Origin: Nemertoderma westbladi
Taxonomy: Eukaryota > Xenacoelomorpha > Nemertodermatida > Nemertodermatidae
Assembly: GCA_032718475.1 (NCBI GenBank)
Contig: JAUCBJ010001197.1
Location: forward strand, 45,889 to 109,888
DNA: 64,000 bases
Reading direction: 5' to 3'
The position numbers were made by a program, and so were the translations under genes. A model generated the notes under the pieces. The model did not search any database. It was not told the DNA's origin and worked only from the letters and a program-made list of their open reading frames with translations. How positions within the stretch are numbered: the stretch's first letter is position 1; the number at the start of each line of letters is the position of its first letter. This document shows, piece after piece, positions 38,189 through 50,800 of the stretch.

Positions 38189-39507
38189 ATCGCCGGCAGA
38201 GGCGTAGCGAGGGGGAGGGGAATGTTCCCCCGGGTGCACTCACCCGGGGGCGCTGAAATGCCACGCAAATGTCAGGGTATTCTTGTAAAAATAAAAATAA
38301 GACAAATTAGTGAAAATTCAGGGATTGTGATACAGTATACAGGACATTCAGGGATTGTGATACAGTATGAGTATACAGGACATTCAGGGATTGTGATACA
38401 GTATATAGGACATTCAGGGATTGTGATACAGTATGAGTATACAGGACATTCAGGGATTGTGATACAGTATACAGGACATTCAGGGATTGTGATACAGTAT
38501 GAGTATACAGGACATTCAGGGATTGTGATACAGTATACAGGACATTCAGGGATTGTGATACAGTATACAGGGATTGTGATACAGTATACAGGACATTCAG
38601 GGATTGTGATACAGTATACAGGGATTGTGATACAGTATACAGGACATTCAGGGATTGTGATACAGTATACAGGGATTGTGATACAGTATACAGGGATTGT
38701 GATACCGTATACAGGGATTGTGATACAGTATACAGGGATTGTGATACAGTATACAGGACATTCAGGGATTGTGATACAGTATACAGGACATTCAGGGATT
38801 GTGATACAGTATGAGTATACAGGACATTCAGGGATTGTGATACAGTATACAGGACATTCAGGGATTGTGATACAGTATACAGGGATTGTGATACAGTATA
38901 CAGGGATTGTGATACAGTATACAGGACATTCAGGGATTGTGATACAGTATACAGGGATTGTGATACAGTATACAGGGATTGTGATACAGTATACAGGGAT
39001 TGTGATACAGTATACAGGGATTGTGATACAGTATACAGGACATTCAGGGATTGTGATACAGTATGAGTATACAGGACATTCAGGGATTGTGATACAGTAT
39101 ACAGGACATTCAGGGATTGTGATACAGTATACAGGACATGACGCGAAAAATGTACAAATTTTATCTGCTCGCTTCGCTCGATATTCAATATACAGTATTA
39201 TAATTTCACTATATCAAACTTGTGTGTATAATAGATTTGATATAGTTATATACTTTTAGTAAACTGTTTTAGCCTATAATAGATTTGATAAGTTACCGGT
39301 ATATACTTTTAGTAAACTGTTTTTTAGATGTTTTTTTTAAATATTGTATTTTGTGATATATTTATTATTATATATTATTTATTATATTTAAAAAAATCGA
39401 CATAAATGAAAAGTTAAAATTATTGAAGGGGGGGGGGGGGGGGGGGGCGCTATCACAGCTTCATTCCCCGGGGCGCCAGAAGGGCTCGCTATGCCTCTGA
39501 TCGCCGG
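38189..39507. mobile_element. Non-autonomous hAT-like transposon with 8-bp duplication and minisatellite core
   Basis: Terminal inverted repeats CAGAGGCGTAGCGAG (38197-38211) and CTCGCTATGCCTCTG (39485-39499) differ at one base. Exact 8-bp ATCGCCGG copies flank them at 38189-38196 and 39500-39507. The CAGRGG ends and 8-bp duplication are the signature of the hAT superfamily. There is no transposase. The 1303-bp body holds a GC-rich hairpin (cccccgggtg...cacccggggg, about 38226-38252), a minisatellite (38321-39137), a roughly 58-bp duplication near 39225-39325, and a G20 tract (39428-39447). Confidence 0.9.
38321..39137. repeat. Minisatellite core of the hAT-like element (gggattgtgatacagtat family)
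   Basis: Units share gggattgtgatacagtat. They occur in three lengths, an 18-bp unit (gggattgtgatacagtat plus aca before the next ggg), a 30-bp unit adding acaggacattca, and a 36-bp unit with an extra gagtat, arranged in mixed order. All lengths are multiples of three, so long ORFs exist on both strands (38222-39259 on +, 39188-38307 on -). They encode only the repeat and I do not call them genes. Confidence 0.93.
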
Positions 39508-39742
39508 GGATATTTTCGCACCGGTGGCGGTACCACGGCCGCCCTACCGACCGGTATGTGTGTGTTGGAAGGTATTATTTGTTATCGACTTTCGACACAC
39601 AATACAATCACGTAGGCCCCCACAGTTCTTTCTTCTGACTCGCTTCAGATACACTACAACCATAATCGGTATTCTAAAAAAGCAAATAAATAATACTAGG
39701 TGTACTACTATAAAGTTACAGAGTTTATCCGATGTATGAGTC

Positions 39743-39826
39743 AGCTAGCTCTCCTGTAGTTCTGTACCGGTACTCGGGTAGCTAGCTCTCCTGTAGTTCT
39801 GTACCGGTACTCGGGTAGCTAGCCAA
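39743..39826. repeat. 36-37 bp direct repeat with ACCGGT palindrome
   Basis: Two full copies of agctagctctcctgtagttc followed by tgtaccggtactcgggt, plus a partial third agctagc. It lies just downstream of NDUFA6 on its strand. Confidence 0.85.
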
Positions 39827-39845
39827 CATCTCAGCATCTACTGGC

Positions 39846-40226
39846 CTATAATAAATGACCTGAAAAGAATTTATCTAGAAATGTATTTGGCAGAACCGGA
39901 GCAGTTTTTCCGAGATAGGCATAGAAATGGTGAGGGTTGGACCAGCCTTTCTCCAGCTCTTCTAGATATTGGTAGCCCTTGTGCGTAAGGATATCAATAG
40001 TACGGGGATCCGTGATATGGATGCATTTTTTATATTCCCCTTTCAATATATCACGAGCTTCTTCTGTGGTTACATCAAGACTGTAATGGGCGATAAGAAG
40101 AGGAATAGTTCGGTAAAACGAACGATACAGTTGTCGCGATCGTGCCTTCGCCATTTCCCCATCATATGATATGACATGTGTTTTAGGTTTTTGTCGTATG
40201 GCCTTAATAATATAATTTGTAGACAT
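39846..40226 (-). CDS. NDUFA6: NADH dehydrogenase 1 alpha subcomplex subunit 6 (NDUFA6), single exon
   Basis: The 126-codon frame encodes an LYR-family accessory subunit of mitochondrial complex I (NDUFA6/B14), which sits at the matrix-arm junction and binds the acyl carrier protein. The LYR motif is at residues 33-35 (ARSRQLYRSFYRTIP). Family strings follow: HITDPRTIDILTHKGYQYLEE and the C-terminal FLDKFFSGH. Length matches the family (about 125-130). The start ATG has context acaATGT and sits at the position expected for the short N-terminus. The gene is intact, intronless and antisense inside dynein intron f-g. Absence of introns suggests a retrocopy or secondary intron loss; I see no poly-A tract or flanking duplication that would prove retroposition. 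It could still be the organism's only functional copy. Confidence 0.9.
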   Translation of the reverse strand: MSTNYIIKAIRQKPKTHVISYDGEMAKARSRQLYRSFYRTIPLLIAHYSLDVTTEEARDILKGEYKKCIHITDPRTIDILTHKGYQYLEELEKGWSNPHHFYAYLGKTAPVLPNTFLDKFFSGHLL

Positions 40227-41256
40227 TGTTCAGTTGTAATAATCTTTCTTCTGTTCTTCAGTCTTTAAACTTTAATCGTGTAGCAGTGTAGTCTTCATGA
40301 GTCTGAGAGGTAGGTAGGCCTATATTATTAACTTCCTAGTGAATTGTGGAATTAAAGGATCCGGTACTGGGCACCGGGGAACCAGGAACGAGAAACAGGG
40401 ATTGGTTCAAGTTCAATAAACAGATTTTCAAAGACAGAAAGGATTTTCTGCTTATCACTTACCGTACTACCGGTCAGGGTCAGCCGCTATCAGATCAAAT
40501 AGACATAAAGCCTATCCTGGCATCTGCCTATCGCCAGATCGCTTAGTTCAGTAGTTAGGCGGCCTAAATACTGAAATAAGTACCGGTACTGGGTCTTCTT
40601 TCCCTACTGCAGTACTGCCCTAACTGCTAACGGTAAATACAGAAATAAGTTGAGTTGAGTAGGTGGCCTAGCAGGGTTCCGTAGATTGTAGATTGGGAGT
40701 TTGTGGGCCTATATTGTGGGTTCGATTAATATTAATTCAGTAATACAGTACTGCAGTAGGCCTACTGCTGTACTGTATTACAGTGTTAGGCCTCCTGTCA
40801 ACCGGTAGCCTAGCAAACTGCCATGCCCAGCCCTCTGCTGCACTGCACAATACCGCAATATCACAAAGTTACCGGTACCTGCTAACCGTATGTACTGTAC
40901 ACGTATTACATGTACTGTATGTATAATGTATGTACAGAGACACTAGTAAGTGGGGCGAGCACTAAAAGTGTCATAATTACTCGTTATTGTTGTACGGTAA
41001 TTATTGCCATAGCATAAGACGTTTTGCTTTCATTTTGTATTCGTACAGTATTTCTTATTTTATTGTGTATAATACTGTATTTATTTAACATATTTTTAAG
41101 TCCAGGCGCTGCTATGACTGTTGGTGTCTTTCAACCACGAATATTCAGTAATATAATATAATTGTTATAATTAGAAACGTTTACTAGACAATTATGGCGC
41201 TAGTATAAAAATTAAATATGTTTACACTCTCTACAATTATTAATTGTGTTCTACAG
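40227..41256. other. NDUFA6 upstream and dynein intron, palindrome-rich
   Basis: No gene is recognised. The stretch upstream of NDUFA6 (40227-40330) would hold its promoter, but no TATA box is obvious. The region is marked by repeated accggt and aggcct palindromes (for example 40470, 40586, 40760, 40875). Confidence 0.5.
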
Positions 41257-41409
41257 GTTTTCTAATATTGACAAGTCATGGCAAAAAATTATGACAAAAG
41301 CTCATGAAACTACAAACGTGGTTAATTGTTGTACTGCTGATGACATGTTAAGTCAGCTCCTGCCACATCTCATGGAACAACTTGAGATTTGCCAAAAGTC
41401 GTTGACTGG
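41257..41409 (+). CDS. DNAH5/DNAH8: Dynein heavy chain exon g
   Basis: The acceptor is ttgtgttctacag and the donor ACTGG|gtaagt is near consensus. It encodes [40 protein letters not shown] and [24 protein letters not shown] is almost invariant in axonemal heavy chains. The Gly codon is split to exon h across a 22.4-kb intron holding BEL-B. Confidence 0.96.
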
Positions 41410-41497
41410 GTAAGTTATAACAATACTGTATTACACAAAAAAATAAGGCAAAGGACAATATGTAAATAATAATTACCAAAACAAAACAGAGTTAGGG

Positions 41498-42732
41498 TGT
41501 AAAAGCCTTTGCTGAATTGCCCCGTTATTTTTATTATCTTTTACATTAAAATACTCTGTAGTTGATTTAATAAGTGTAAGAGACCGTATTATTGCTGTAT
41601 CGGTGTTTTTAGAGGATCTAAGACCTATTTCCTCCGTATGTGTACTGTGAAAGGCATATTTTATGATTCTATGGCAATTCGTGACGCAAAGGGGTGATAG
41701 CTACTCTTGAACAGTAGTTACTATGACTACGGTTAACAGCTGACATTCATACGTGTTGATTTCCTTTGTTCTACGGCGTCTCTCAGTTCAGTCAGCCAAT
41801 TAGAGCGTTTTTGTGGCTCCTTGTACAGAAAATTTCCGAGAAATGACGCAATGCCTATGTGCAGTGTTTACATTCAGTCCTGAGCCAAAGAAAGAACGGC
41901 TTGGAAGTATTTTGTGCTTTACTGTTTTAGCCGTACACTAGTAGGCTTAATCATAAGGACATATATCCGTTATCTAACTTGACTAACCTAACTCAATGCA
42001 ATCAATGCATACTGCAGTACTGCATACACTGCATACTGTGTAACACTGTGCATACTTTATATTGTTATACTGCTATTTGCTGTCTGTACTTCATAATTTG
42101 GTTGATGAATTATTATATTTGGAATAACGATAAATAACCCCGAAAACCCAATATTCTTGATATACTGAAGGTAAGAGAGAAAGGTTATACATAACGATTG
42201 TGACTTATGTTAAAGTGGTTTGAAGTGAATCTAATGTTATTTGATAGCCCCTACATGAGTCAGTCCGTGTTCCTTTTATATGTAACTAAAATCAGTGAAG
42301 ATCGGCAGATCAGTGTGCAGTATTGTGCAGCATTGTGTGCGAGTGATACTGATAACGAAGCATTCCTAAAGAATGCGCCATATATGTGAATTATAATTAA
42401 GCCATATCGTTGTGAGTAGTTTAAGTCATAACTCTGTTTATATAGATAGAGCGCCACGTCCTAAAGGAACTGTTAATATTCCCCGAAAGTGAATAATATT
42501 GTCAGAGATTATATAATACTGTCAGTCGAATAATACATTAAGCTTACATAGCAATAAAATTAAGCCGTCGAACCCAATCTCCCGGGAATTATCCAGCGGG
42601 TGAATGATCGCGCACAGATTGGTTTCGACTAGTGTAGTGAATCAAATATTTGTCATCGGCTAAAGTGATTTATTATCTAACAGACATCCTAATTTGGCAG
42701 GTTAAACTGCCAAAGGTCTGAAAGCGCGAACA
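41498..42732 (+). repeat. BEL-B 5' LTR
   Basis: The LTR starts TGTAAAAGCC and ends GCGCGAACA. It contains a 60-codon ORF (42207-42389), present also in the 3' LTR, without recognised function. The sequence immediately after (ataacggatatt) is not a canonical TGG primer binding site. Confidence 0.95.
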
Positions 42733-44881
42733 ATAACGGATATTGCTTCTTTATTGCAGTAAGCAATAAAGTCGAAAGTACCGGTCGACCGGTAACCAGT
42801 AGGCCTGACTGCCTGATCATCCGGACCGGTACCTACAGCAGTATTATTCGATTTTGATAATTATATACCGGTAGGCCTTAATAATTAATCAGGGAGGGCC
42901 CGCCCTGGTTTTTTATTGAGATTTTTACTTATTTCTGTCAAGTTTTATTTATTTGTAGGCCAGTATTGAACAGAAGGCGTGTAAGCCTGATCATATTGTA
43001 CAGACAAGTTGTAGGCTGAGCTGTTGTCTGATTGCTGTTAAGTCTGAACGGATTGCAGTGTGTGTAGGTCACCTGTCCGATAAAGAACGGTTGGGAAGTT
43101 GGGGTAGCCATTGCAGTAAAGTAAACCCCCAATTAAAGAATAAGTCGTACTACTGGGTTAGAACGCATACTACCTAACTATTTCGGAGTCTGCATGTCCT
43201 GTAGTTTATTTAGGCTTGAGAGTAGTCTGCCATCGTTTGGTCTGTACTTTGTTTGTGTAGTCTGTACAGGTAGCGTATAATATTATTTAGATAATTTGTA
43301 GGCTGGATAGTTGTCTGGCTGTTATTAGGTCTGAACGGATTGCAGTCTGTGTAGAGCCCTTGTCCGATAAAGAACGGTTGGGAAGTTGGGGCAGCCAAAG
43401 CTATAAGGTAAACCCCCAATTAAAGAATAAGTCGTACTACTGGGTTAGAACGCATACTACCTAATTATTTCGGAGTCTGCATATACCGTATTTGTTTAGG
43501 CTTGATAGTAGTCTGTCAGTGTTCGGTCTGCATTTTGTTTGAGTAGTTTGTACGCGTAGCGTAATATTTATTATTCAGAGTTTATGCGATTATTCGCAAC
43601 ATTCATTCCCCAAGTTTGTTCCTACAGTAATTGTGTTTGTTATACATACCGCTATAGTTAAATTAACCCCGGTACTACACGGGCTGCTCGGCGTAGGTAA
43701 AGACTGGTGATTTTGTGCATCGGTCACTCCAGCAGATGCTGTGGTTCTTTTAGCTGTTCAAGTATATTTAACTACTGATTATATGTTGTACAAGTACTCG
43801 TACCTAATTTAGGGTTTAGTGTACAGTGCTTTCCGAAAATAATTAGTGTAGGCATTATATTTGTGTTGTAAAGTGGTTGATAGGCACATTCGATTAGCTC
43901 TATTAACTTCTAGGTAGGAACACTCCGTGATACATAACGTAGAACCTATAGCGATACGGCTATAGGTCGTCAGGCGGTGGTATTTTCCTATCTGGACAAC
44001 GCAGTGTATTTACTACTACGTATTATTTTCAAATACCGCAGTACCCTGTCCGTTGTAATAACCAGTTTTCTAACCCTTTGTTAGGCTGGTTTGTAGACTT
44101 CTTGTAAAATTACCCTAAAAATTCGTATTTTGTGTTTTTGTAAATTTTTGTGTTTATTTAGAGATTGTAATCTCACCCGAATTGTACGTAATTTGTAGTA
44201 TTAAGTAACTTAGGTAAATTAGAATTATTTGTTTTAGTGTCTATAAGTAACACTTCACTGAAAGCGCACCGCTTTGTGTAGTGATTACTCCCCAGAAATA
44301 ATAACATTTATTTCAAACATTGACAAAACCCATTAAAACGGGTATATATATATTATAAATCAAATCTAACGATTTATAAATAGTAGACCTACCATACAAC
44401 CATTAGGTCTCAATATCAGTTGGATTACTGCTTAAATAACGGTAATAAAGTAAGTTAAAGTAACCAAGTAACCCTAAAGTTCAGAAATTCAATTATTCCA
44501 AAATAATTGATATACCGGTATTTACGATAGGCCTATTATCTTTATTTCTATAAATCTAGGCTGAAATTATACCGGTACTTATAATTAATTCTATTCTAGA
44601 ATTATATATACTACAAACAGTAAGCTGTATACCGGTATTCCGATAGGCCTATTATATATTTATATATATTTGTGCTAAAATTATACCGGTATTCTGTGAT
44701 AAACCTAGTCTGTAATAATAGTTATATATACTATAAGCATACCGGTATTTTAATATATTATATATCACGCTACACTGAGTAGCAGTACCGGTAATTAATT
44801 ACTAGGCTAGCAGTTAATACTGAGTTATTAGACTTACTCAGACTGTAATACAGCAGTAGACATTCAACGGTATACATAGTC
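42733..44881 (+). promoter_or_regulatory. BEL-B leader with 287-bp tandem duplication
   Basis: Non-coding leader between LTR and Gag ATG. Two diverged copies of a 287-bp unit lie at about 43011-43297 and 43298-43575. Shared strings include tgtccgataaagaacggttg, gggaagttgggg and agaataagtcgtactactgg. Duplicated leader segments in LTR elements can carry packaging or translation signals, but nothing here proves it. The 3' part (44500-44800) is rich in taccggta palindromes. Confidence 0.8.
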
Positions 44882-47800
44882 ATGTCTGATACTAAGCAGA
44901 ACCTGTCAGACAGTTTATTGGATGTAACTATCTGCGACTCAGATAGAGACGTACAACCGTCTGGTCGTAAATCCAGTTCACCTCCCACTGTGAGGAAGGT
45001 CATCCCTCCAGTAGTAATAACAGAACCTAGGCTGGTCCAACATCGTAGGTCTATCATAGGCACTCGAGCTCAGGTCAAGCGGGACCAAAAGGCAGCGGAA
45101 CAGCAACAACCCGTTAGTCAAGAACTTATTCCTCAGCGGCCCAGCAGCTCCAGTAGTGAGGATACTGTAGAGCTGACACCCGAGAGCGGAGCAGAGATGA
45201 CGGATGCGGTTTATACGGATCCCCTTCTCATCCTTCCTGCAGCCGTGCTCGCTGGGTTATTGATCGCGGTGGAAGAACACCAGATCGATTGGGCGAGAAG
45301 TCAACGGTCAACTAGAGATAGTTACGCGGGATACACGAGTGAAGAACTGAAGTCTATTGTTGAGTCGCAATGGAACTTCCCCGGACCCGGACTCCCGTTT
45401 GATTTATCAGAAGCTGCCTGGGAAGACATACACCGGATGGGAGTAGCCAAGGAAACCATCGATCCAGCTGTATGGAAGAGGTCCGCAGCCGGATACGCCC
45501 AGGGATTCTTCAGCTCTATGGAGCGAGTAGAGAGACAACTGTTTCAACAACCTCAAGGACCTCAAGAGCAGGGATCGCTGCTTTATCAAGTTAGAGAAAG
45601 AGTTTTGCGGATTAGGCTAATCTTATCCGCCTTTGAGGAGGCTTCTAAAAGAAAACAAGACACGTCGTTGCAAGTTGCCGTAAAGACTTGGTTTCAACGG
45701 GTGAGTCGCCAGGTTCAAGGAGCAGCTCAGTGGAAAGCTCAGTTGGAGGAGCGCTCAACCCATGGAGAATCAACAGACGCTACTTTTTCCCAAGTGGAAA
45801 GTGAAGCGACGGCAGAGAAACCGCATAAGAGGGATGCCATTGACATCTATTTGTCAGACTATCAGCGTTTCGTAGGTGATGAAGAGTTGCGGAGAAGACT
45901 AGATGGGCTTAGCCCTAATAGTGAAGGAGCCCAGCGTGTGTTGGATGCAATTGATGTGGATAGGTTAGCGGCGAACCAAGCTAAATTCGATGAACAACTC
46001 CGCATCGCTAGAGACCAAGAAGAACAATTAAAGAAAAAACGTATAGAAGATAGAAAGGCAGCGGCAGTGGCAGCAGCAATGGCAGAGGCAGAAGCGGAAA
46101 GAAAGGCGGCAGCAGCAGTGGCAGAGGCAGAAGCGGAAAGAAAGGCAGCAGTGGCAGAGGCCGAAGCGGAAAGGAAAGCGGCAGTAGCAGAGGCAGCGGC
46201 AGAAACCGAAAGAAAAGCGGCACTAGCAATAGCAGAAGCAGTGGTAGAAGCAGAACGGAGGGCATCTGAAGAGGCAACCCAACTAGAGTTGGAAATTCTT
46301 CAAGAGAAGCAAGACAACTTCAATAAACAGTTAACAGCGAGCAATATGCAGATGATGAGTCGATCTACTCCCAAGAGACAGGGGTATACATCATCTGAGG
46401 AAGGCGATACCACCGACACCGAAGGCGGAGGAAATCGACCTCGCCTAAGCAGACGTAAAAGAACATTCCACCGTCAGAAATTGCCTGATTTGCCTCCAGC
46501 TGTTAGAAGGCAACTAAATAACACCAACTTAGGTAGTACAGAGCCCACAGACCAAATAATTACAATAGAAAGACTCCCTACTATAGTAGATGAGCCTGAA
46601 ATAATTAGGCCTGTTCTTGAAATCACCCCTTCGGTGATAGACACACCTGTGCTCCCTGAAGCTACTTCTAAATTCCCTCTACATAGCACTAAGCTACCTG
46701 TGCCCAGTAGAACTGCCCAGGAGACAGTTCAGGTCCTGGACCCCGAGCGAAATATTCCAGATTTGTCGCCCGTTGTCCCTCGTCCGCCCGCTACGACGTT
46801 GGCGGATCCCGTTTCGGCGGTTGATTGGGTGGACGAGAGACGGCGGGGGATGGACATTCTCCTCAGAAAGATGGAGGAGAATCAAACACGCTCCTCTCAA
46901 CAGGTCCGAGAGTTAGAAGGGACTGTTCAACAGTTAAAGGGCACAGTAAGGGAAAGTAGGCTGGAGTTGCAAGAAGTGCAGCAAAGTATCGCGCTAGAGC
47001 GCGATAAATTAGTAAATACTCAAAAGGGTATACCACCACCCTCTGTAACAATGTGTCAACCCGTTAGGTCTGAAGTATCTCATGCGCAAGGTGTGGAGCC
47101 TACACGCATTTATACTGCTAGCGAAGTAGAAACTCCTATAGTGAACCCTATTAAGGGTAATTATAGACCTGTTGATAATGATATTCCATATAGAACTGAC
47201 CATAATCCTAGAAATTTATATACCGATAACTCGATATTAAATAGCACGATGGCCCAAGAAAGTTTTACGCGTCAAATGGCTAGAACCGAAGCCCGGCAAG
47301 CGGTAAAGGTTGGAGAGATCGTCAAGTTCAATGGAGATGAGATGAAATGGTTACCTTTTAATGAATATTACAAAGATAACATACAGAACTCTGTACTATC
47401 TAATGGAGAAAAACTTAGATACCTCATCGAGTGCTTGGAAGGATCTCCCAAGTTAATGGCGTTAAAGTTTATTGGACATCCAGATGGATTAAGACAAGTT
47501 TGGGATACACTAAACATCAGGTATGGTAATAGGAATAATATCGCTGGGTACTTGTATGCCAAGTTAGTAGCGCCCCGAAAGTTTATTAGTAGCGGAATTA
47601 TCGAGTTTTCCGATGAGATCCAGGAGATCTGCAGACAATTAGACTGGCTAGGTAAGTCTCATGAGTATCAGAACACTATGGTTATTAGAGCAGTGGCTTC
47701 TACTTTACCTAAAGGTGGAGTAGGTACACGCTGGGATAAGAAAGTGTTATATATGATGGAACAACAACGGCGAGACCCTACCATGGCTGATCTCATGTCA

Positions 47801-50800
47801 TTCCTAGATGGAGAAGTGAAATTACAGCTCCTGAAACAGTCTAGGGAGAAAACACCGGAAAACAAGGTAAGTGAAAAACCCGTCTCTAGGAGAAAAATAA
47901 CACCAGTATGTTATACCGATGACGGCGAAAGCCAGACTTCTCAAGGAGAAGATAGCGGGAAGGACACGGATAGATCTTATTACGTGAATAAAATGCCTAA
48001 AGATCAGGTAAGTAAATTCAAGTCTCGATCAAATGACAGGAGAGAACCGATAAGAAAAACTCCTCCCACGTCTCCCAAGAGAATTCAGGTGAGAAAGCCC
48101 GAAGAAAAGGCAAGTGTACACAATGTGACTCAGAATAAGGTAAGTAACATCAAACCGAAATGTGCGCTGTGTGACGGGACCCACTATTTGAATAGGTGTG
48201 ATGAATTTCTAAAGAAATCATTAACTGAGAGGCGTGAAGTCATGTGGGACAAGCGGTTGTGTTATAACTGCCTCAGACAAGGACATCAACGGCGAACCTG
48301 TTACTCAGACATAAGGTGTGCAAAGTGTGGTGCGAAACATCATATCTTGTTGCACGCTGAATTCGATCGAAATAGTCCTAATCAGGTAAGTGATTCCGAA
48401 CTACATGTCCAATTCAGTGATGTGAACGACACTGATCTATCTGAGATGGAAGGATTCTATACGGATGAGTTCTCTGACGAAAACGAATCCTGTTACATGA
48501 TAAATACCGCAGTGTATCGAGCACTTACATATGAAAAAGATACAGACAGCGACTTCATTCTAACTACTTCTGAGCGACAACCATCGTGGAAAGCACCATC
48601 TTCCAATGTAGGGATCCGAGAGTTTCCTGTGGTGCAAGTAAGGGTGCACGGACCCAAACGGAGTTATGTAGTGAACGCCCTCCTGGACTCCGGCAGCACA
48701 GGAACATTCATCGATAAAGAGCTAGCCGAAGATATATTTGCTGGACAGCCCAAGTTCCAAACTAAGCTCAACATGTCTGGCATTATGCAAGTTTGGAAAT
48801 CTACAATAACAGCTGATTATTATGTAGGCGCGTTGTCCACCCCACAAGACGAACTAGGAGAACACAGCATAAGGTCAGTGAAAATGGTGGCTATAAAGAA
48901 CTTCGCTACTACTCAAGCAGACCTTTATAATTGGGACGAGGATGAGAGCATCCAACATCTTAACATACCTCGATTTCAGACTGATTATCCTGGAGTGCAA
49001 ATACTCATCGGCCAAAACGCGCATGAGGCGCTGGAGACATTAGAGAAACGGCCTGCTCAACCGCAGCCCCTACAGACCTATGCGGTAAGAACTAGAGTAG
49101 GATGGTATTTTACTGGCCCTTCCCGTAGAACACTCAAAGAAAGACTACCGCAAGAGAGAGTCTGCCAAGTGAGTGAATGGGAAGATGATGCTAGTGAGGG
49201 AGACGATTCAACTGAGGGAATTCCATACTCCTCAGATAACGACGACGTTCACCAGCTTTTTGATGAGGAGAATACCATCGAGCTCCTTAAGGAAAACGAG
49301 GCTTGGCAAAACCAAGTTAACTTATGTCAACTTCTCTATCCATCTGAACGAGAAGCTTATAACGACGAGTTAAATGACGTCATTGAGCGTCATAATGCCA
49401 AGATTCGGGATGAACATGCCGTACGATTCTTTACGCAAGAGGCGGTAGAGCCCAATTCCTACGATAAAGCCTTGTCGGTGGAAGAGGAAAGGGCCAAGCA
49501 GATCCAAGAGACAACTACATGTTTCCTCAAAGATCAAGGTAGGTATGAAGTCGGTTTACCTTTCCGCAAGAAAGAACCGAAGTTCATCAATAACAGACCT
49601 TTGGCGGAAAAAAGAATCGCGCAACTCCATCGACGCCTTACGGCTAATTCATCAGCTAAAGCAATGTATCAAACACAGCTGGAAAAATTCATTAATAAGG
49701 GATATGCGGAGAGAGTACCGGAAGAAACACCTGTGACTGAAAGAACGTATTATTTAACTCACCATTACGTTCCTAAACCCGGTAAACCTAATGAAGTGAG
49801 AGTAGTGTTTGATGGCTCCGCTCTTTACATGGGTCAATCCCTTAACTCTGAATTGTTACCCGGACCCAACTTGCTTCAATCTTTGTTGGGAATTCTTTTA
49901 AGATTGAGACAATATTCGATTGCTTTCGCCTCCGATATAGAAGGCATGTTCTTGCAAGTCAAAGTGTTGGATAGGGATCGAGATAGCCTACGATTTCTAT
50001 GGTGGCCCGAAGGAGATCTCAACCAGCAACCGGTGGAGTACTGGATGACCATCCAGGCCTTTGGGATAATCTCAAGCCCTTCCAACGCCTGTTCGGTAGT
50101 GCGTACTACTGCAGAGGACAACAGAGAGGCCTTCTCTAAGGAAGTGATCGACAACATCAAGAGAGACATATACATGGACGACAATCTGAAGTCCCTTCCA
50201 TCAGTTGAGGAAGCCATTGAGGTCGCTAAGGGAACGGTAGAGTGCTTAAAAAGAGGTGGGTTTCGATTAACAAAATTCACCAGCAACTCCCGTGAGTTTC
50301 TGGAGTCGATTCCTGCGGAAGATCGCGGAGCGAAAGATCTCGATTTGATCAAAGATGATCTGCCAGAAACCAAGACACTCGGCTTGAAATGGGACACAGA
50401 GAGAGATATCCTGTTTTTCCAACTAAAACAGCGAGATAATCCTGTTCGAACCAAACGGATTTGCTTAAGTATACTGAGCACTTATTTCGATCCATTGGGA
50501 TTTATTAGCCCAGTTATATTGATTGCTCGAAGTTTGGTACAACAAATGTGGCTTGAAAACCACTCATGGGACGATCCACTTAAGGGGGAATTACTGAAGC
50601 AGTGGATGAAATGGGAAGATTCTCTACCGGCTATCGAGGAGTTTATAATTTCCCGTTCATATTTTGGTCATGTTCTCCCTACGTATTCCTATCAACTCCA
50701 TGTGTTTGGAGACGCCAGCGATATGGGAATCGGTATAGTAGCCTACCTAAGAGTGGAAACTCCGGATGGAATCAAAGTAGCCTTGGTTACTTCTAAGGCA

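Noticed and set aside
40346-40546. 66-codon ORF upstream of NDUFA6
   Set aside because: Short, no recognisable family and no supporting context.
13300-41409. The dynein exons as a processed or dead pseudogene
   Set aside because: Introns with GT-AG borders, conserved phases and seven clean exons argue for a live gene. The only lesion is the single base in exon h.
42938-43419. Two similar antisense ORFs (64 and 69 codons) starting MGVY
   Set aside because: They mirror the 287-bp leader duplication on the opposite strand. Similarity comes from the duplication, and there is no other sign of coding.
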